64,000 bases of DNA from Bradyrhizobium sediminis (GCF_018736085.1 NZ_CP076134.1:1-64000); one strand, 5' to 3'. Positions 31,903 to 41,349 are shown, counted from the stretch's first letter. Notes: a model not told the origin generated them from the letters alone. A program made the numbers and translations.

Positions 31903-32958
31903 TTGCCAAAAAGCGCATCGGATTCGCCTTCACTCGCTCCCAGCCGCAAATTTGACCGCGACATGCAAATCCCGCCCGAGACGCAAGTCGTCATCGATTT
32001 CGACGACAACCGCGCGGCCTCCGCCCTGGTCGGGCCCTACGGACAGAACCTGGCGCTGGTCGAGCGGCGGCTCGGCGTCGTGGTCGATTCGCGTGGCAAT
32101 CACATCACCATCGCCGGATCGCGCGACGGCTGCGACGCCGCGCGGCGCGTGCTGGAGACGCTGTATGCGCAGGCCACCCAAGGCCACGATCTGGCGCAGG
32201 GCGACGTCGAGGGCGCGATCCGCGCCGTGATCGCGCAGGGTTCGCTGTTCGAATTCGACGCCAAGACGGCAAAATCGGCGTTCGAGACCATCAACCTGCG
32301 CAAGCGTCCGGTGCGGGCGCGCACCGCCGCCCAGGATTCCTATATCCGCGCGCTCAAGCGCCACGAACTGGTGTTCGGCATCGGTCCCGCCGGCACCGGC
32401 AAGACCTGGCTCGCGGTGGCGCACGCTGCGCAATTGTTCGAGCGCAAGGAAGTCGATCGCATCATCCTGTCGCGCCCAGCGGTCGAGGCCGGCGAGCGGC
32501 TCGGCTTTCTGCCCGGCGACCTCCGGGAGAAGGTCGATCCCTACCTGCGGCCGATCTACGACGCGCTGTACGACCTGATGGATTCGCGGATCGTCGAGCG
32601 CGCGCTGCAGGCCGGCGAAATCGAGATCGCGCCGCTCGCCTTCATGCGCGGCCGCACGCTGACCAACGCCGCCATCATTCTCGACGAAGCCCAGAACACC
32701 ACCTCGATGCAGATGAAGATGTTCCTGACGCGGCTCGGCGAAAACAGTCGCATGATCATCACCGGCGATCCCTCCCAGGTCGATCTGCCGAACGGCCAGA
32801 CCTCGGGACTTGCGGAAGCCGCGAGACTGCTGGACGGCGTCGAGGGCATCGCGCAGGTGAAATTCACCGCCGAAGACGTGATCCGCCACGAACTGGTGGC
32901 GCGGATCGTCGCCGCCTATGAAGGATTGCCGCAGCGGCCGGCAGCCAGCAAGCAGTGA
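31903..32958 (+). CDS. phoH: PhoH family ATPase (PhoH-like, YbeZ)
   Basis: A 351-residue PhoH-like P-loop protein, probably an RNA helicase-type ATPase working with YbeY in RNA handling. Walker A is GPAGTGKT at 161-168 and Walker B is IILDEAQNT; a KH-like N-terminal domain precedes the ATPase. The start is taken as TTG 31903 because GGGAG lies about 9 bases upstream; ATG 31963 has no ribosome binding site. The stop overlaps the ybeY start, in the conserved phoH-ybeY pair. Confidence 0.95.
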   Translation: MPKSASDSPSLAPSRKFDRDMQIPPETQVVIDFDDNRAASALVGPYGQNLALVERRLGVVVDSRGNHITIAGSRDGCDAARRVLETLYAQATQGHDLAQGDVEGAIRAVIAQGSLFEFDAKTAKSAFETINLRKRPVRARTAAQDSYIRALKRHELVFGIGPAGTGKTWLAVAHAAQLFERKEVDRIILSRPAVEAGERLGFLPGDLREKVDPYLRPIYDALYDLMDSRIVERALQAGEIEIAPLAFMRGRTLTNAAIILDEAQNTTSMQMKMFLTRLGENSRMIITGDPSQVDLPNGQTSGLAEAARLLDGVEGIAQVKFTAEDVIRHELVARIVAAYEGLPQRPAASKQ

Positions 32959-33551
32959 TGCGAGAATTGACCGAGGACCGCGCGCCGGAAGCCAATTCCG
33001 GCCGCAACAGAAATTCCGGACCGATGCCGCCCATTGCGCTACCCATGACCGAGGTTCTCGTCGTCGCCGATTGCTGGCAGGCCGAGCCCGACGCCGAAGC
33101 CGTCGTCCATCGCGCCATCGCGGCGGCGGCCGAGACCGTCGATGCCGATACCGGCGACGCCGAACTCGCGGTCATGCTGACCGACGACGCCGGCATCCGC
33201 ACGCTGAACAGCAACTGGCGCGGCATCGACAAGCCGACCAACGTGCTGTCGTTTCCGGCGCTGCAGCCGACCGGCGCAGGCGGCCCCGACGATGCGCCGC
33301 GCATGCTCGGCGACATCGCCATCGCCTACGAGACGACGCGCAAGGAAGCCGATGACGAACAAAAGCCGTTCGATCATCACCTCAGCCATCTGGCGGTCCA
33401 TGGCTTCCTGCACCTGATCGGCTACGATCACGAGAAAGACGTCGACGCCGAGGCCATGGAAACGCTCGAGCAGCAGATCCTGGCGCAACTCGGCATTCCC
33501 AATCCGTATGCGGATCGCGATCCGGATGCGGACCGGGAGCGGATGGACTGA
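32955..33551 (+). CDS. ybeY: Endoribonuclease YbeY
   Basis: YbeY is a zinc-dependent endoribonuclease needed for 16S rRNA 3' end maturation and ribosome quality control. The 198-residue protein has the metal-binding motif HLAVHGFLHLIGYDH (His-x3-His-x5-His). Its N-terminal 30 residues, before MTEVLVVADCW, are longer than in many homologues, so translation could also start near 33045. GTG 32955 overlaps the phoH stop and ATG 32958 is adjacent; I use the first. The next gene begins one base after its stop. Confidence 0.95.
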   Translation: MMRELTEDRAPEANSGRNRNSGPMPPIALPMTEVLVVADCWQAEPDAEAVVHRAIAAAAETVDADTGDAELAVMLTDDAGIRTLNSNWRGIDKPTNVLSFPALQPTGAGGPDDAPRMLGDIAIAYETTRKEADDEQKPFDHHLSHLAVHGFLHLIGYDHEKDVDAEAMETLEQQILAQLGIPNPYADRDPDADRERMD

Positions 33552-33552
33552 G

Positions 33553-34668
33553 ATGCCGGACTCCGAACCGACCCAGGACAATACCAGAGACAATCCGCGC
33601 GACACGCGCAACTTGCCGGCGGTGGTGCAGGACGGCGAGGTGCTGCGTCCCGTTGCCGACAACTGGCTGATGCGGGCGATCCGCACGCTGTTCGGCTGGA
33701 AGCCGGGATCGGTCCGCGCCGACCTGCAGGTCGTGCTCGATGCAAGCACCCCGGACGAGGTGGGGTTTTCCGCCATCGAGCGCACCATGCTGCGCAACAT
33801 CCTCGGCCTGCATGAGCGGCGCATCGCCGACGTGATGGTTCCTCGCGCCGACATCGTCGCGGTCAAGCGCGACATTCCGCTCGGCGAATTGATGGGCCTG
33901 TTCGAAAGCGCGGCGCATTCGCGGCTGGTGGTCTTCAACGAAACCCTCGACGATCCCGAAGGCATCGTTCACATCCGCGACCTCCTGGCGTACATGACCG
34001 CGAAAGCGCGGGTGCCCGACACCAGCAAGGCCAAGCGGAAGAAGCCGCCGCCGGCGGGGCTCGACCTGCGCGCGATCGATCTCGCGATGCCGCTGGCGGA
34101 CGCCGGCATCATCCGCAAATTGCTGTTCGTGCCGCCGTCGATGCGGGCGATCGATCTGTTGGCGCAGATGCAGGCTTCGCGGATTCACCTGGCGCTGGTG
34201 GTGGACGAATATGGCGGAACCGACGGACTGGTCTCGATCGAGGATATCGTCGAGCAGATCGTCGGCGAGATCGACGACGAGCATGACAGCGACGAGCCGC
34301 CGGCCATCGTGCGGCAGGCGGACAATTCCTTCATCGCGGATGCGCGCGCCAGCCTCGACGATGTCCGCACCGTGATCGGCGAGGAATTCGTCACCGGCGA
34401 GGCCGGCGAGGAAGTCGAAACTCTGGGCGGCTATCTGGTGACCCATGTCGGCCGCCTGCCGGTGCGCGGCGAGGTGATTTCGGGCCCCGGCAATTTCGAA
34501 ATCGAGGTGCTCGACGCCGATCCGAGGCGCGTCAAGCGGCTGCGCATTGCCACCCGCAAGGAACGTCCCGCGGCGCGCGCGACGCGCGAAAGCCGCCGCC
34601 GCGACGCGACGCCGGAGGCAGGTTCACCGCAGGCAAACGACAACGGCGATGGAGCCGGCTCGCAGTGA
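33553..34668 (+). CDS. corC: CorC/HlyC family CBS-domain protein
   Basis: A 371-residue soluble CorC-type protein with two CBS domains (about 75-220) and a C-terminal CorC/HlyC transporter-associated domain (about 250-335). RIADVMVPRADIV marks the first CBS domain and LALVVDEYGGTDGLVSIEDI the second. Such proteins are linked to magnesium and cobalt efflux or envelope stress. A disordered, Arg-rich tail follows position 335. ATG 33553 lies just after ybeY; a longer frame would overlap ybeY. The stop overlaps the lnt start by 4 bases. Confidence 0.93.
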   Translation: MPDSEPTQDNTRDNPRDTRNLPAVVQDGEVLRPVADNWLMRAIRTLFGWKPGSVRADLQVVLDASTPDEVGFSAIERTMLRNILGLHERRIADVMVPRADIVAVKRDIPLGELMGLFESAAHSRLVVFNETLDDPEGIVHIRDLLAYMTAKARVPDTSKAKRKKPPPAGLDLRAIDLAMPLADAGIIRKLLFVPPSMRAIDLLAQMQASRIHLALVVDEYGGTDGLVSIEDIVEQIVGEIDDEHDSDEPPAIVRQADNSFIADARASLDDVRTVIGEEFVTGEAGEEVETLGGYLVTHVGRLPVRGEVISGPGNFEIEVLDADPRRVKRLRIATRKERPAARATRESRRRDATPEAGSPQANDNGDGAGSQ

Positions 34669-36278
34669 AGCCGACAGAAAAACTCCGCGCCGCCGGTCTT
34701 GCGATCATCCTGTCATGGGGCTGGAAGCGCGCCGCCATTGCGCTGGCCGCGGGCGCATTGTCGGCCCTGGCGATGGCGCCGTTCAATGCCTGGCCGGTGC
34801 TGTTCGTGACTTTTCCGGCCATGGTCTGGCTGATCGATGGCGCGGGCGCCGGACGCTGGCGCGGCGTGCCGGCGGCGGCCGTGGCCGGCTGGTGGTTCGG
34901 CCTCGGCTATTTCGTGCCGGGCCTGTACTGGATCGGCTATGCGTTCCTGGTCGATGCCCCCACCTTCGCCTGGCTGTTGCCCTTTGCCGTCCTCGGCCTG
35001 CCCGCTTATCTGGCGCTGTTCACCGCGCTGGGCTTCGCGCTGGCGCGCCTGATCTGGACCGCCGACGCTTCACGCGTGATCGCGCTCGCGGCAAGCCTGA
35101 CGGCGAGCGAATGGCTGCGCGGCCATGCGCTGTCCGGCTTTCCGTGGAATGCGTTCGGCTATGCGCTGACCGAGCCGCTGGCGCTGGCGCAGACGGCCTC
35201 GCTGATCGGGCTATGGGGCCTGACGTTCCTGAGCGTTGCGATCTTCGCAAGCCCCGCCGTTCTGATCGATGGAGCTTCGGCCGGCCGGCGGCCGTGGATC
35301 GCGCCTGCGCTGGCGCTGTTGCTGCTGGTCGCAATGGGAATTTTCGGCGTCGCGCGCTTGTCGCTGCAGCCGACGGCTTTCGTCGCCAAGGTAAAGCTGC
35401 GAATCATGCAGCCCAACCTGCAGCAGGACGTCAAATTCAATTACGCCGCCAAGGCGGAGGTGATGCAGAAATACCTGGCGCTGTCCGACCGCGCCTCGGG
35501 GCCGCAATCCACCGGCGTGCGCGACGCCAGCATCCTGATCTGGCCGGAATCGGCGTTTCCGTTTTTCCTGACCCGCGAAGCCGATGCGATGGCGCAGATC
35601 GCCGGGCTCTTGCCCAAGGGCACGATCCTGATCACCGGTTCGGTGCGGGCGCCCGATTTGCCGCCCGGCGTCAGGATCACGCGGGCCTATAATTCGATCT
35701 ACACCATCGATCACGACGGCAGCGTGCTGTCGGTCTACGACAAGCTGCATCTGGTGCCGTTCGGCGAATATCTGCCGTTCCAGGACTGGATGGAAAGACT
35801 CGGCTTCGTACAGCTCACCAGGGTTCAGGGCGGGTTCATTGCGGGCACGCGACGCCGTCCGATGGAGATACCGAACGCGCCGCGCATGCTACCTTTGATT
35901 TGCTATGAAGCTATATTTCCCGAAGACGTTGCGTCGCGCGAAGACCGTCCCGGCTGGATGGTCAACCTGACCAATGACGGCTGGTTCGGAATCTCGACCG
36001 GCCCCTATCAGCACCTGCAACAGGCTCGCATTCGCGCGATCGAACAGGGCTTGCCGATGGTACGTGCGGCAAACACCGGGATCTCGGCCGTCATCGATCC
36101 GTCGGGACGGGTCGTCGCACGGCTCGGTCTCGGCGTCGAAGGCGTGCTGGATTCCGCCCTGCCCGCCGCCATTGCGCCGACGATTTACGCGCGCATCGGC
36201 GATATTCCTGCCGCGATCCTGGTCGCCGCCGCCTTGCTTGTGGTGCTTCGGCGGCGCGTCGCCAAGCGAGCGTCCTGA
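34665..36278 (+). CDS. lnt: Apolipoprotein N-acyltransferase Lnt
   Basis: Lnt adds the third acyl chain to the N-terminal cysteine of lipoproteins in the inner membrane. The 537-residue protein has about six to seven N-terminal membrane spans and a nitrilase-type periplasmic domain. The catalytic triad is visible: Glu in IWPESAFPFF, Lys in VYDKLHLVPFGEY and Cys in LICYEAIFP. A last span precedes the Arg-rich C terminus. The start is GTG 34665, overlapping the corC stop, so coupling is likely. It ends the miaB-phoH-ybeY-corC-lnt run. Confidence 0.97.
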   Translation: MKPTEKLRAAGLAIILSWGWKRAAIALAAGALSALAMAPFNAWPVLFVTFPAMVWLIDGAGAGRWRGVPAAAVAGWWFGLGYFVPGLYWIGYAFLVDAPTFAWLLPFAVLGLPAYLALFTALGFALARLIWTADASRVIALAASLTASEWLRGHALSGFPWNAFGYALTEPLALAQTASLIGLWGLTFLSVAIFASPAVLIDGASAGRRPWIAPALALLLLVAMGIFGVARLSLQPTAFVAKVKLRIMQPNLQQDVKFNYAAKAEVMQKYLALSDRASGPQSTGVRDASILIWPESAFPFFLTREADAMAQIAGLLPKGTILITGSVRAPDLPPGVRITRAYNSIYTIDHDGSVLSVYDKLHLVPFGEYLPFQDWMERLGFVQLTRVQGGFIAGTRRRPMEIPNAPRMLPLICYEAIFPEDVASREDRPGWMVNLTNDGWFGISTGPYQHLQQARIRAIEQGLPMVRAANTGISAVIDPSGRVVARLGLGVEGVLDSALPAAIAPTIYARIGDIPAAILVAAALLVVLRRRVAKRAS

Positions 36279-36523
36279 CGCCTGCATAACTTTGGTTGAT
36301 TCGGTTGCCGGCAGATTGGTCAGGCGCTCGGAAATCCACAGTTGACAGATCGACTATGCAATTCGCATTCTGCGCCCGCCAATCGAGCCCGGACCCGATC
36401 AGTTCAATGCTCAAATTGTCTGCATTCGCGCCGACGCAGCTCGAGCAGGATTTGACCGTACTGTCGCCTGAGGCATAATTCGTTTGCCTCATCCTGCAGG
36501 CGCAATCCCAAGGAGTGTTGGAC

Positions 36524-36940
36524 ATGTCGACCAAAGCGCCCAACCCTGTTGACAAATATGTCGGCAGTCGTGTGCGCATGCGCCGTATCATGCTCGGCAT
36601 GAGCCAAGAAAAGCTCGGCGAAGCATTGGGCCTGACGTTCCAGCAGGTTCAGAAATACGAGAAAGGCACCAACCGGGTCGGGGCCAGCCGCATTCAGCAG
36701 ATCTCCGAGATCCTTCAGGTGCCGGTCTCGTTCCTGTTCGAGGGAGGCCCGAGCGGCATCGCGAGCGCCGGAGGTTTCGGAGAGGGCACCTCGCCGGCCT
36801 ACATTTCCGATTTCCTGGCGACCTCGGAAGGCTTGGCACTGACCCGTGCGTTCACGCGGATCACCGATGCCAAGCTTCGGCGCAGCATCGTCGAACTGGT
36901 CGAACAGATCGCCACGCGCGAAGCACCCGACAAGCGCTGA
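36524..36940 (+). CDS. XRE family helix-turn-helix transcriptional regulator
   Basis: The 138-residue protein has an N-terminal helix-turn-helix (about 8-68) with GSRVRMRRIMLGMSQEKLGE and LTFQQVQKYEKGTNR, where the recognition helix lies. The C-terminal half is helical (RSIVELVEQIA) and may form dimers. Proteins of this type are widespread in Alphaproteobacteria; some control cell-cycle or methionine genes. ATG 36524 has AAGGAG at about 9 bases upstream; a TTG at 36515 is too close to that site. It follows lnt by 245 bases that hold no gene. Confidence 0.93.
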   Translation: MSTKAPNPVDKYVGSRVRMRRIMLGMSQEKLGEALGLTFQQVQKYEKGTNRVGASRIQQISEILQVPVSFLFEGGPSGIASAGGFGEGTSPAYISDFLATSEGLALTRAFTRITDAKLRRSIVELVEQIATREAPDKR

Positions 36941-36948
36941 GGCACGTC

Positions 36949-37067
36949 GTCATTCCGGGGCGCTCGTGAAGCGAGCGAACCCGGAATCCAGAGATGATGC
37001 GGCGCAGAGATTCCCCGATGTGCAATTGCACATCTGAGGTTCGCGCTAGCGCGCGCCCCGGAATGAC
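36949..37067. repeat. Paired inverted repeat, family B, left of the M20 gene
   Basis: Outer ends GTCATTCCGGGG and CCCCGGAATGAC. The palindrome GATGTGCAATTGCACATC lies inside. About 60 bases of its right half are nearly identical, in inverted orientation, to the left half of the repeat at 38977-39094. Confidence 0.85.
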
Positions 37068-37096
37068 GATAGTTGAATCCCTCCAAAGGGAACAAA

Positions 37097-38227
37097 ATGC
37101 CGACCTCCGCCAATCCTTTCAATTCCAAAGCCATCCTCGACGGCATCCGCCGCTGGGTCGAAATCGAGACGCCGACGGAAGCACCCGAACAGGTGAACAA
37201 GCTCGCGACGCTGGTCGCAGAGGGCTATCGCGATTTGCCCGCCACCATCGAGCGCATCGCCGGACATTCCGGCTGCGGCGATCATGTCGTTGCGCGCTCG
37301 TCATGGGGCCAGGACGCGCCGGGAATCCTGGTGCTGAGCCATCTCGACACGGTCCATCCGATGGGATTCATCGAACGCCTGCCGTTCAGGATCGAGGGCG
37401 ACAGCGCCTTCGGTCCCGGCATCTACGACATGAAGGGCGGCGCCTATCTGGCCTATCACGCGTTCAGGCAGCTTGCGGTGAGTGGCGAGCGTTCGCCGCT
37501 CGGCGTGACCCAGCTCTATGTCTCCGACGAAGAGATCGGCAGCCCGACTTCGCGCGCGCTGATCGAGGCCGAGGGACGCAAGGCAAAATACGTGCTGGTG
37601 ACCGAGCCTGCCCGCGACGGCGGCAAGATCGTCACCGGGCGCAAGGGCGTCGGACGCTTCGATGTCTTCGTCAAGGGCGTCCCGGCCCATGCCGGCACAC
37701 GGCCCGAGGACGGCCGCAGCGCGATCCGCGAACTCGCCAACGTCATTCAGACGCTGGAAGCCTTGAACGACTTGAAGCGCGGCGTGACCGTCAATGTCGG
37801 CGTCATCAGAGGCGGCACCAAGCCCAACGTCGTTGCGGAAGAGGCCTATGCCGAGGTTGACCTGCGCGTTCCCACCATGGCGGATGCCGACGATCTCGTT
37901 GCCAAGATCCTCAACCTGACATCGCGGACCGAAGGGGTGAGCGTCAAGGTGTCAGGCGAACTGAACCGTCCGCCCTACGAGAAGGGCAATGCCGGCGCCG
38001 CGCTCTACGAACATGCCAGGGAGCTCGCCGCGGAAATCGGCTTCGACCTGGTCGACACATTCACCGGCGGCGGCTCCGACGGCAATTTCACCGCGCCCCA
38101 TACCGCGACGCTCGACGGCCTCGGCGTCGATGGCCAGGGCGCGCATACCCATTACGAGCAGATGTACATTTCATCGATCGAGCCACGAACCCGGTTGCTG
38201 CATCGGCTGTACCAGACGCTGCGATGA
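37097..38227 (+). CDS. M20 family metallopeptidase (glutamate carboxypeptidase-like)
   Basis: A 376-residue M20 zinc peptidase, most like carboxypeptidase G2 types that cleave C-terminal glutamate. Metal-ligand motifs are visible: LSHLDTVHP, GPGIYDMKGG, SDEEIGS with the catalytic Glu pair, and a late ligand in HTHYEQ. A dimerisation domain lies at about 180-290. There is no signal peptide, so it is cytoplasmic. ATG 37097 has AAGGGAA upstream. Its stop overlaps the trmB start by 4 bases. It sits between an Xre gene and trmB, a place where relatives usually have metK. Confidence 0.92.
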   Translation: MPTSANPFNSKAILDGIRRWVEIETPTEAPEQVNKLATLVAEGYRDLPATIERIAGHSGCGDHVVARSSWGQDAPGILVLSHLDTVHPMGFIERLPFRIEGDSAFGPGIYDMKGGAYLAYHAFRQLAVSGERSPLGVTQLYVSDEEIGSPTSRALIEAEGRKAKYVLVTEPARDGGKIVTGRKGVGRFDVFVKGVPAHAGTRPEDGRSAIRELANVIQTLEALNDLKRGVTVNVGVIRGGTKPNVVAEEAYAEVDLRVPTMADADDLVAKILNLTSRTEGVSVKVSGELNRPPYEKGNAGAALYEHARELAAEIGFDLVDTFTGGGSDGNFTAPHTATLDGLGVDGQGAHTHYEQMYISSIEPRTRLLHRLYQTLR

Positions 38228-38967
38228 GTATCGCCCCCCGGGATCCGGTCGACCACGATCCGTCGCCCGACGATGGCGCCGACGCCCATTCGCCCCGATC
38301 GTTTTTCGGACGGCGCAAGGGTCACAAGCTCCGCATCCATCAGGCCGATCTGATCGAGCACTTGCTGCCGCGCCTTGCGCTCGACATCGCCGGTCCGAGC
38401 CCGCTTGGCCTCGCCGGGCTGTTCGATCCGCCGGCCGACGAGGTCAGGCTCGAAATCGGTTTCGGCGGCGGCGAGCATCTGATCGCGGAAGCCCGCGCCT
38501 TTCCTGGTACCGGCTTCATCGGCTGCGAGCCCTACGTCAACGGCATGGCAAAGATCCTGACGCAGATCGAGGCGCATAATGTCAGCAACATCCGGCTGTT
38601 CGCCGGCGATGCCGCCGAACTGGTGGCCTGGGCGCCACCGCGCTCGCTCGATCGAATCGATCTGATCCATCCCGATCCCTGGCCGAAGCGGCGGCACTGG
38701 AAGCGGCGCTTCGTGCAGGACGCAACCGTCGCCGCCATGGCGCGCGTGCTGAAGCCGGGCGGCGAATTCCGCTTTGTCAGCGATATTGCGGATTACTGCG
38801 CCTGGACGCTGGCACACCTTGCGCGCTCGACCGATTTCATCTGGACCGCGGGGAAGGCCTCCGACTGGCGGCTGCCGTGGCCCGGTTACACCATGACGCG
38901 CTACGGCGTTAAGGCCGAGCGCGAAGGCCGCCAGGCAGCGTATTTGAGATTTCGAAGGATCGGCTGA
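38224..38967 (+). CDS. trmB: tRNA (guanine-N7)-methyltransferase TrmB
   Basis: TrmB methylates G46 of tRNA at N7 using S-adenosylmethionine. The 247-residue protein has the cofactor site LEIGFGGGEHLIAEA and the family motif HPDPWPKRRHWKRRF, both diagnostic. A 40-residue, Asp/Pro/His-rich leader precedes the core. ATG 38224 overlaps the M20 peptidase stop, giving apparent translational coupling between unrelated functions. No rimP gene follows directly; two minus-strand genes intervene. Confidence 0.95.
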   Translation: MSIAPRDPVDHDPSPDDGADAHSPRSFFGRRKGHKLRIHQADLIEHLLPRLALDIAGPSPLGLAGLFDPPADEVRLEIGFGGGEHLIAEARAFPGTGFIGCEPYVNGMAKILTQIEAHNVSNIRLFAGDAAELVAWAPPRSLDRIDLIHPDPWPKRRHWKRRFVQDATVAAMARVLKPGGEFRFVSDIADYCAWTLAHLARSTDFIWTAGKASDWRLPWPGYTMTRYGVKAEREGRQAAYLRFRRIG

Positions 38968-38976
38968 CTAACCAAG

Positions 38977-39094
38977 GTCATTCCGGGGCGCGCGTTAGCG
39001 CGAACCTCAGATGTGCAATTGCACATCGGGGAATCTCGAGATGATTTGGGGAACGAGATTCCGGGTTCGATGCTCCGCATCGCCCCGGAATGAC
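38977..39094. repeat. Paired inverted repeat, family B, right of trmB
   Basis: Outer ends GTCATTCCGGGG and CCCCGGAATGAC; inner palindrome GATGTGCAATTGCACATC. Together with 36949-37067 it brackets the M20-trmB segment as long inverted copies. Confidence 0.85.
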
Positions 39095-39103
39095 GGGAAG
39101 AAA

Positions 39104-39952
39104 CTACTGCTTCATCGCTTCGGCCATCCGCGCCTTGCGCACATCGGTTGCTTCCCACACCATGCGCTTGCCGCGCTCGCGGCCCAGCAGCTCGATCGGG
39201 TCGTGATTGTCGATGTGTCCGAACTGCCCCTTGTAGACGCTGTAGCCGCACAGTTCCTGCAAACGCCGCGGAAACCGCCGCGCGGTCTCATGGGGAATGC
39301 CGAGCTGGAGGTTTTCCTGCTGCCGCATCCAGCCCCAGCAATAGGCGCAGGAAAACGCAAAGCGCCTGCCATCGCTGGTGTTGGCGCCGCCGCCGTGCCA
39401 GAGCGCGCTGTCGAACAGCATCACGCTGCCGGCCGGCATGGTCGCGGTGACGGCGTCGTAGTCCTTGCCGTATTCCGGCGAGGAAGGAAATTTGTGGCTG
39501 CCGGGGATGATCCGCGTGGCGCCGTTGTTGCCGGTAAAGTCCGACAGCGCCCAGATCGCATTGAGCGTGATCGGGATGTGCGGCCGCGGCAGCGGAATCA
39601 ACTGCGTGTCCTCGTGGATCGGCTGCGCCTCCTGACCGGGACCGAGCACCAGCGAGCAGAACGACGACAGCAGGCATTCCTTGTCGAGCACCCGTTCGAC
39701 CACCGGCAGCACATTCTCGTGCAGCGGCACTTCCCAGAAGATGTCGTCATAGGTCAGCAGATTATTGATGCGGACGGTCTTGAATCCCTCGAACGACGTC
39801 TTGGCGGGGCCGAGATTGTGCTCGCGCTCGATGCGCTCCAGCGCCTGCTTCAGCCCCTCGACCAGCGAGGGAGCGGCGGCGCCTTCGATCACGGTGTATC
39901 CGTCGTCGCGGATCCTGTCGGCATGCAATTGAATGTCGGCTTCGGTCAGCAT
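39104..39952 (-). CDS. Phytanoyl-CoA dioxygenase (PhyH) family protein
   Basis: A 282-residue Fe(II)/2-oxoglutarate-dependent oxygenase of the PhyH family. The first metal ligands are His and Asp in PIHEDTQLIP; the distal His is in ALWHGGGANTS, and the 2-oxoglutarate-binding Arg follows in DGRRFAFS. The substrate is unknown; relatives hydroxylate lipids, ectoine or small metabolites. ATG 39952 is preferred. The frame runs on upstream to 40075, but those residues are translated repeat DNA with no family match. Confidence 0.87.
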   Translation of the reverse strand: MLTEADIQLHADRIRDDGYTVIEGAAAPSLVEGLKQALERIEREHNLGPAKTSFEGFKTVRINNLLTYDDIFWEVPLHENVLPVVERVLDKECLLSSFCSLVLGPGQEAQPIHEDTQLIPLPRPHIPITLNAIWALSDFTGNNGATRIIPGSHKFPSSPEYGKDYDAVTATMPAGSVMLFDSALWHGGGANTSDGRRFAFSCAYCWGWMRQQENLQLGIPHETARRFPRRLQELCGYSVYKGQFGHIDNHDPIELLGRERGKRMVWEATDVRKARMAEAMKQ

Positions 39953-40040
39953 TTCGTTTTCCCCCGATGGCGCTGTGCCGCGCCTGTAACGGCAGCATAG
40001 CGCCCTGCTTTCGCGATTGGGAGGGGGTTGAAGCTCCTCC

Positions 40041-40123
40041 GTCATTGCGAGCGAAGCGAAGCAATCCACCGCCACACCAAGAATGAAGCTGGATTGCTTC
40101 GTCGCTTCGCTCCTCGCAATGAC
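40041..40123. repeat. Paired inverted repeat, family A
   Basis: Outer ends GTCATTGCGAGCGAAGC and GCTCCTCGCAATGAC; inner ends AGCAATCCA and TGGATTGCTTC. It lies between two minus-strand genes and has no coding sign of its own. Confidence 0.85.
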
Positions 40124-40136
40124 GAAGGTTAGACCA

Positions 40137-41219
40137 TCACGCCGATTGGCGGGTCTGCCAGAACCTCACCACCCCTTCGGCGGTCGACGGCATCAGCCGC
40201 GCGAAATTCACGCGCGCGCCCTCGATGTCCGCCGGCGAGGCTACCCGGTTTTTGCCCAGCCGAAGCAGGATCAGGGCGCGCACGGTGGCCCATTCAAGAC
40301 CGATGGTCTTGCCGACGATCAGGATCGGATCGTAGCGGTCGCCCGAAATCAGGCGGTCGAGGGTTGCGATCTTCACCGCCGCCATCGCCGACAGCGCGGC
40401 AACCGATTCCTCGTATTTGTGGTCCTTGGCAAAGCCGAGCAGCGCGGCTTCGTTCAGCTCGCCGGCGCCATGCAGCGCAAGGATTGTGCGCTGCGCCGGC
40501 GCGAAGTCGCGGTGGCTCTCGACCCGCTCGGTCATGCCGGAGATATCGCTCATCGCCTGCTTGATTTCGGCCCGGCGGTCGGGCCTCGCCACTTCGAGCA
40601 GGCGGCGGCGGATGACGTCGATCGACCCTGCCAGCAGATCCTTCAACTGCGGTTCCGAAAGGTCGGCGCGCTGGCCGACCGCGAGCGTCAGCACCGCGTC
40701 CTGGCCGGCGCGCTTGATCAGGCTGGAATATCCGTCATGCGAAAACAGCGCCCCGGCATTGCCGGCGGCGCGCCTGACGACCTCGCGATCGCCGCGCTGC
40801 ACGATGACATCGGTGAGATCGGTCGAAAGCATCCGCCGCTCCGACATCGCCAGCAGATGGCCCTGGCCCTTGATGCGTGCGATTTCAACCAGCGCCTGCT
40901 CGTCGATGACCGGCGACCGGCGCAACAGCGGACCTGCGATCGAGATCTCGTCGTCGCGCGCGAGTTGTCCGACCAGCCCGCGTGGCGCATTGGCGAGAAT
41001 CGACAGCCGTTCGGCCAGATCGACACGCACCGCGAGCCCGGTGTGCGGAACGAGACCGGTGAGGACGCCATCGAACAGCTCGACGTGGTCGGGCCGGAAT
41101 TTCGCCGCCCCCTCCAGGAACAGATCCGCGATCCGCCGCGCGGCGTCGGCGCGGCGTTTGGGATCGCCATGTCTGACGATCTGATCAAGCCCGGGGATCA
41201 GCGATGTGGCGGCGTTCAT
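40137..41219 (-). CDS. DUF2336 domain-containing protein
   Basis: A 360-residue soluble, largely helical protein of the DUF2336 family, common in Alphaproteobacteria and of unknown function. Recognised segments are DQIVRHGDPKRRADAARRIA near the start, RRSPVIDEQALVEIA in the middle and a repeated helical pattern resembling HEAT-like repeats. There is no signal peptide or membrane span. ATG 41219 is used. A perfect 10-base-pair hairpin lies 13 bases upstream (41233-41257) and no ribosome binding site is visible, so expression may be limited or the start may lie elsewhere. Confidence 0.82.
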   Translation of the reverse strand: MNAATSLIPGLDQIVRHGDPKRRADAARRIADLFLEGAAKFRPDHVELFDGVLTGLVPHTGLAVRVDLAERLSILANAPRGLVGQLARDDEISIAGPLLRRSPVIDEQALVEIARIKGQGHLLAMSERRMLSTDLTDVIVQRGDREVVRRAAGNAGALFSHDGYSSLIKRAGQDAVLTLAVGQRADLSEPQLKDLLAGSIDVIRRRLLEVARPDRRAEIKQAMSDISGMTERVESHRDFAPAQRTILALHGAGELNEAALLGFAKDHKYEESVAALSAMAAVKIATLDRLISGDRYDPILIVGKTIGLEWATVRALILLRLGKNRVASPADIEGARVNFARLMPSTAEGVVRFWQTRQSA

Positions 41220-41232
41220 CGAAAACACACTC

Positions 41233-41257
41233 AAAACCCGCCGGATTGGCGGGTTTT
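41233..41257. terminator. Bidirectional terminator-like hairpin
   Basis: The stem AAAACCCGCC pairs perfectly with GGCGGGTTTT around a 5-base loop, with T-runs on both strands. On the plus strand it would insulate the rimP operon from upstream transcription. On the minus strand it sits just ahead of the DUF2336 start codon. Confidence 0.75.
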
Positions 41258-41349
41258 TCGGAGCCTAGGTGGGGTTCATGAAGGAAGGGTTAGATTCCGG
41301 ACCCGGGCGAAAACGGGCTAGAATCGCTGGCTTCCCGGCCTCGCGGGCC

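Noticed and set aside
36296..36478. Open frame of 60 residues between lnt and the Xre gene
   Set aside because: No ribosome binding site, no recognisable sequence, and composition unlike neighbouring coding DNA.
39953..40075. N-terminal extension of the PhyH-type protein
   Set aside because: The extra 41 residues are translated family A repeat and have no family match; ATG 39952 fits better.
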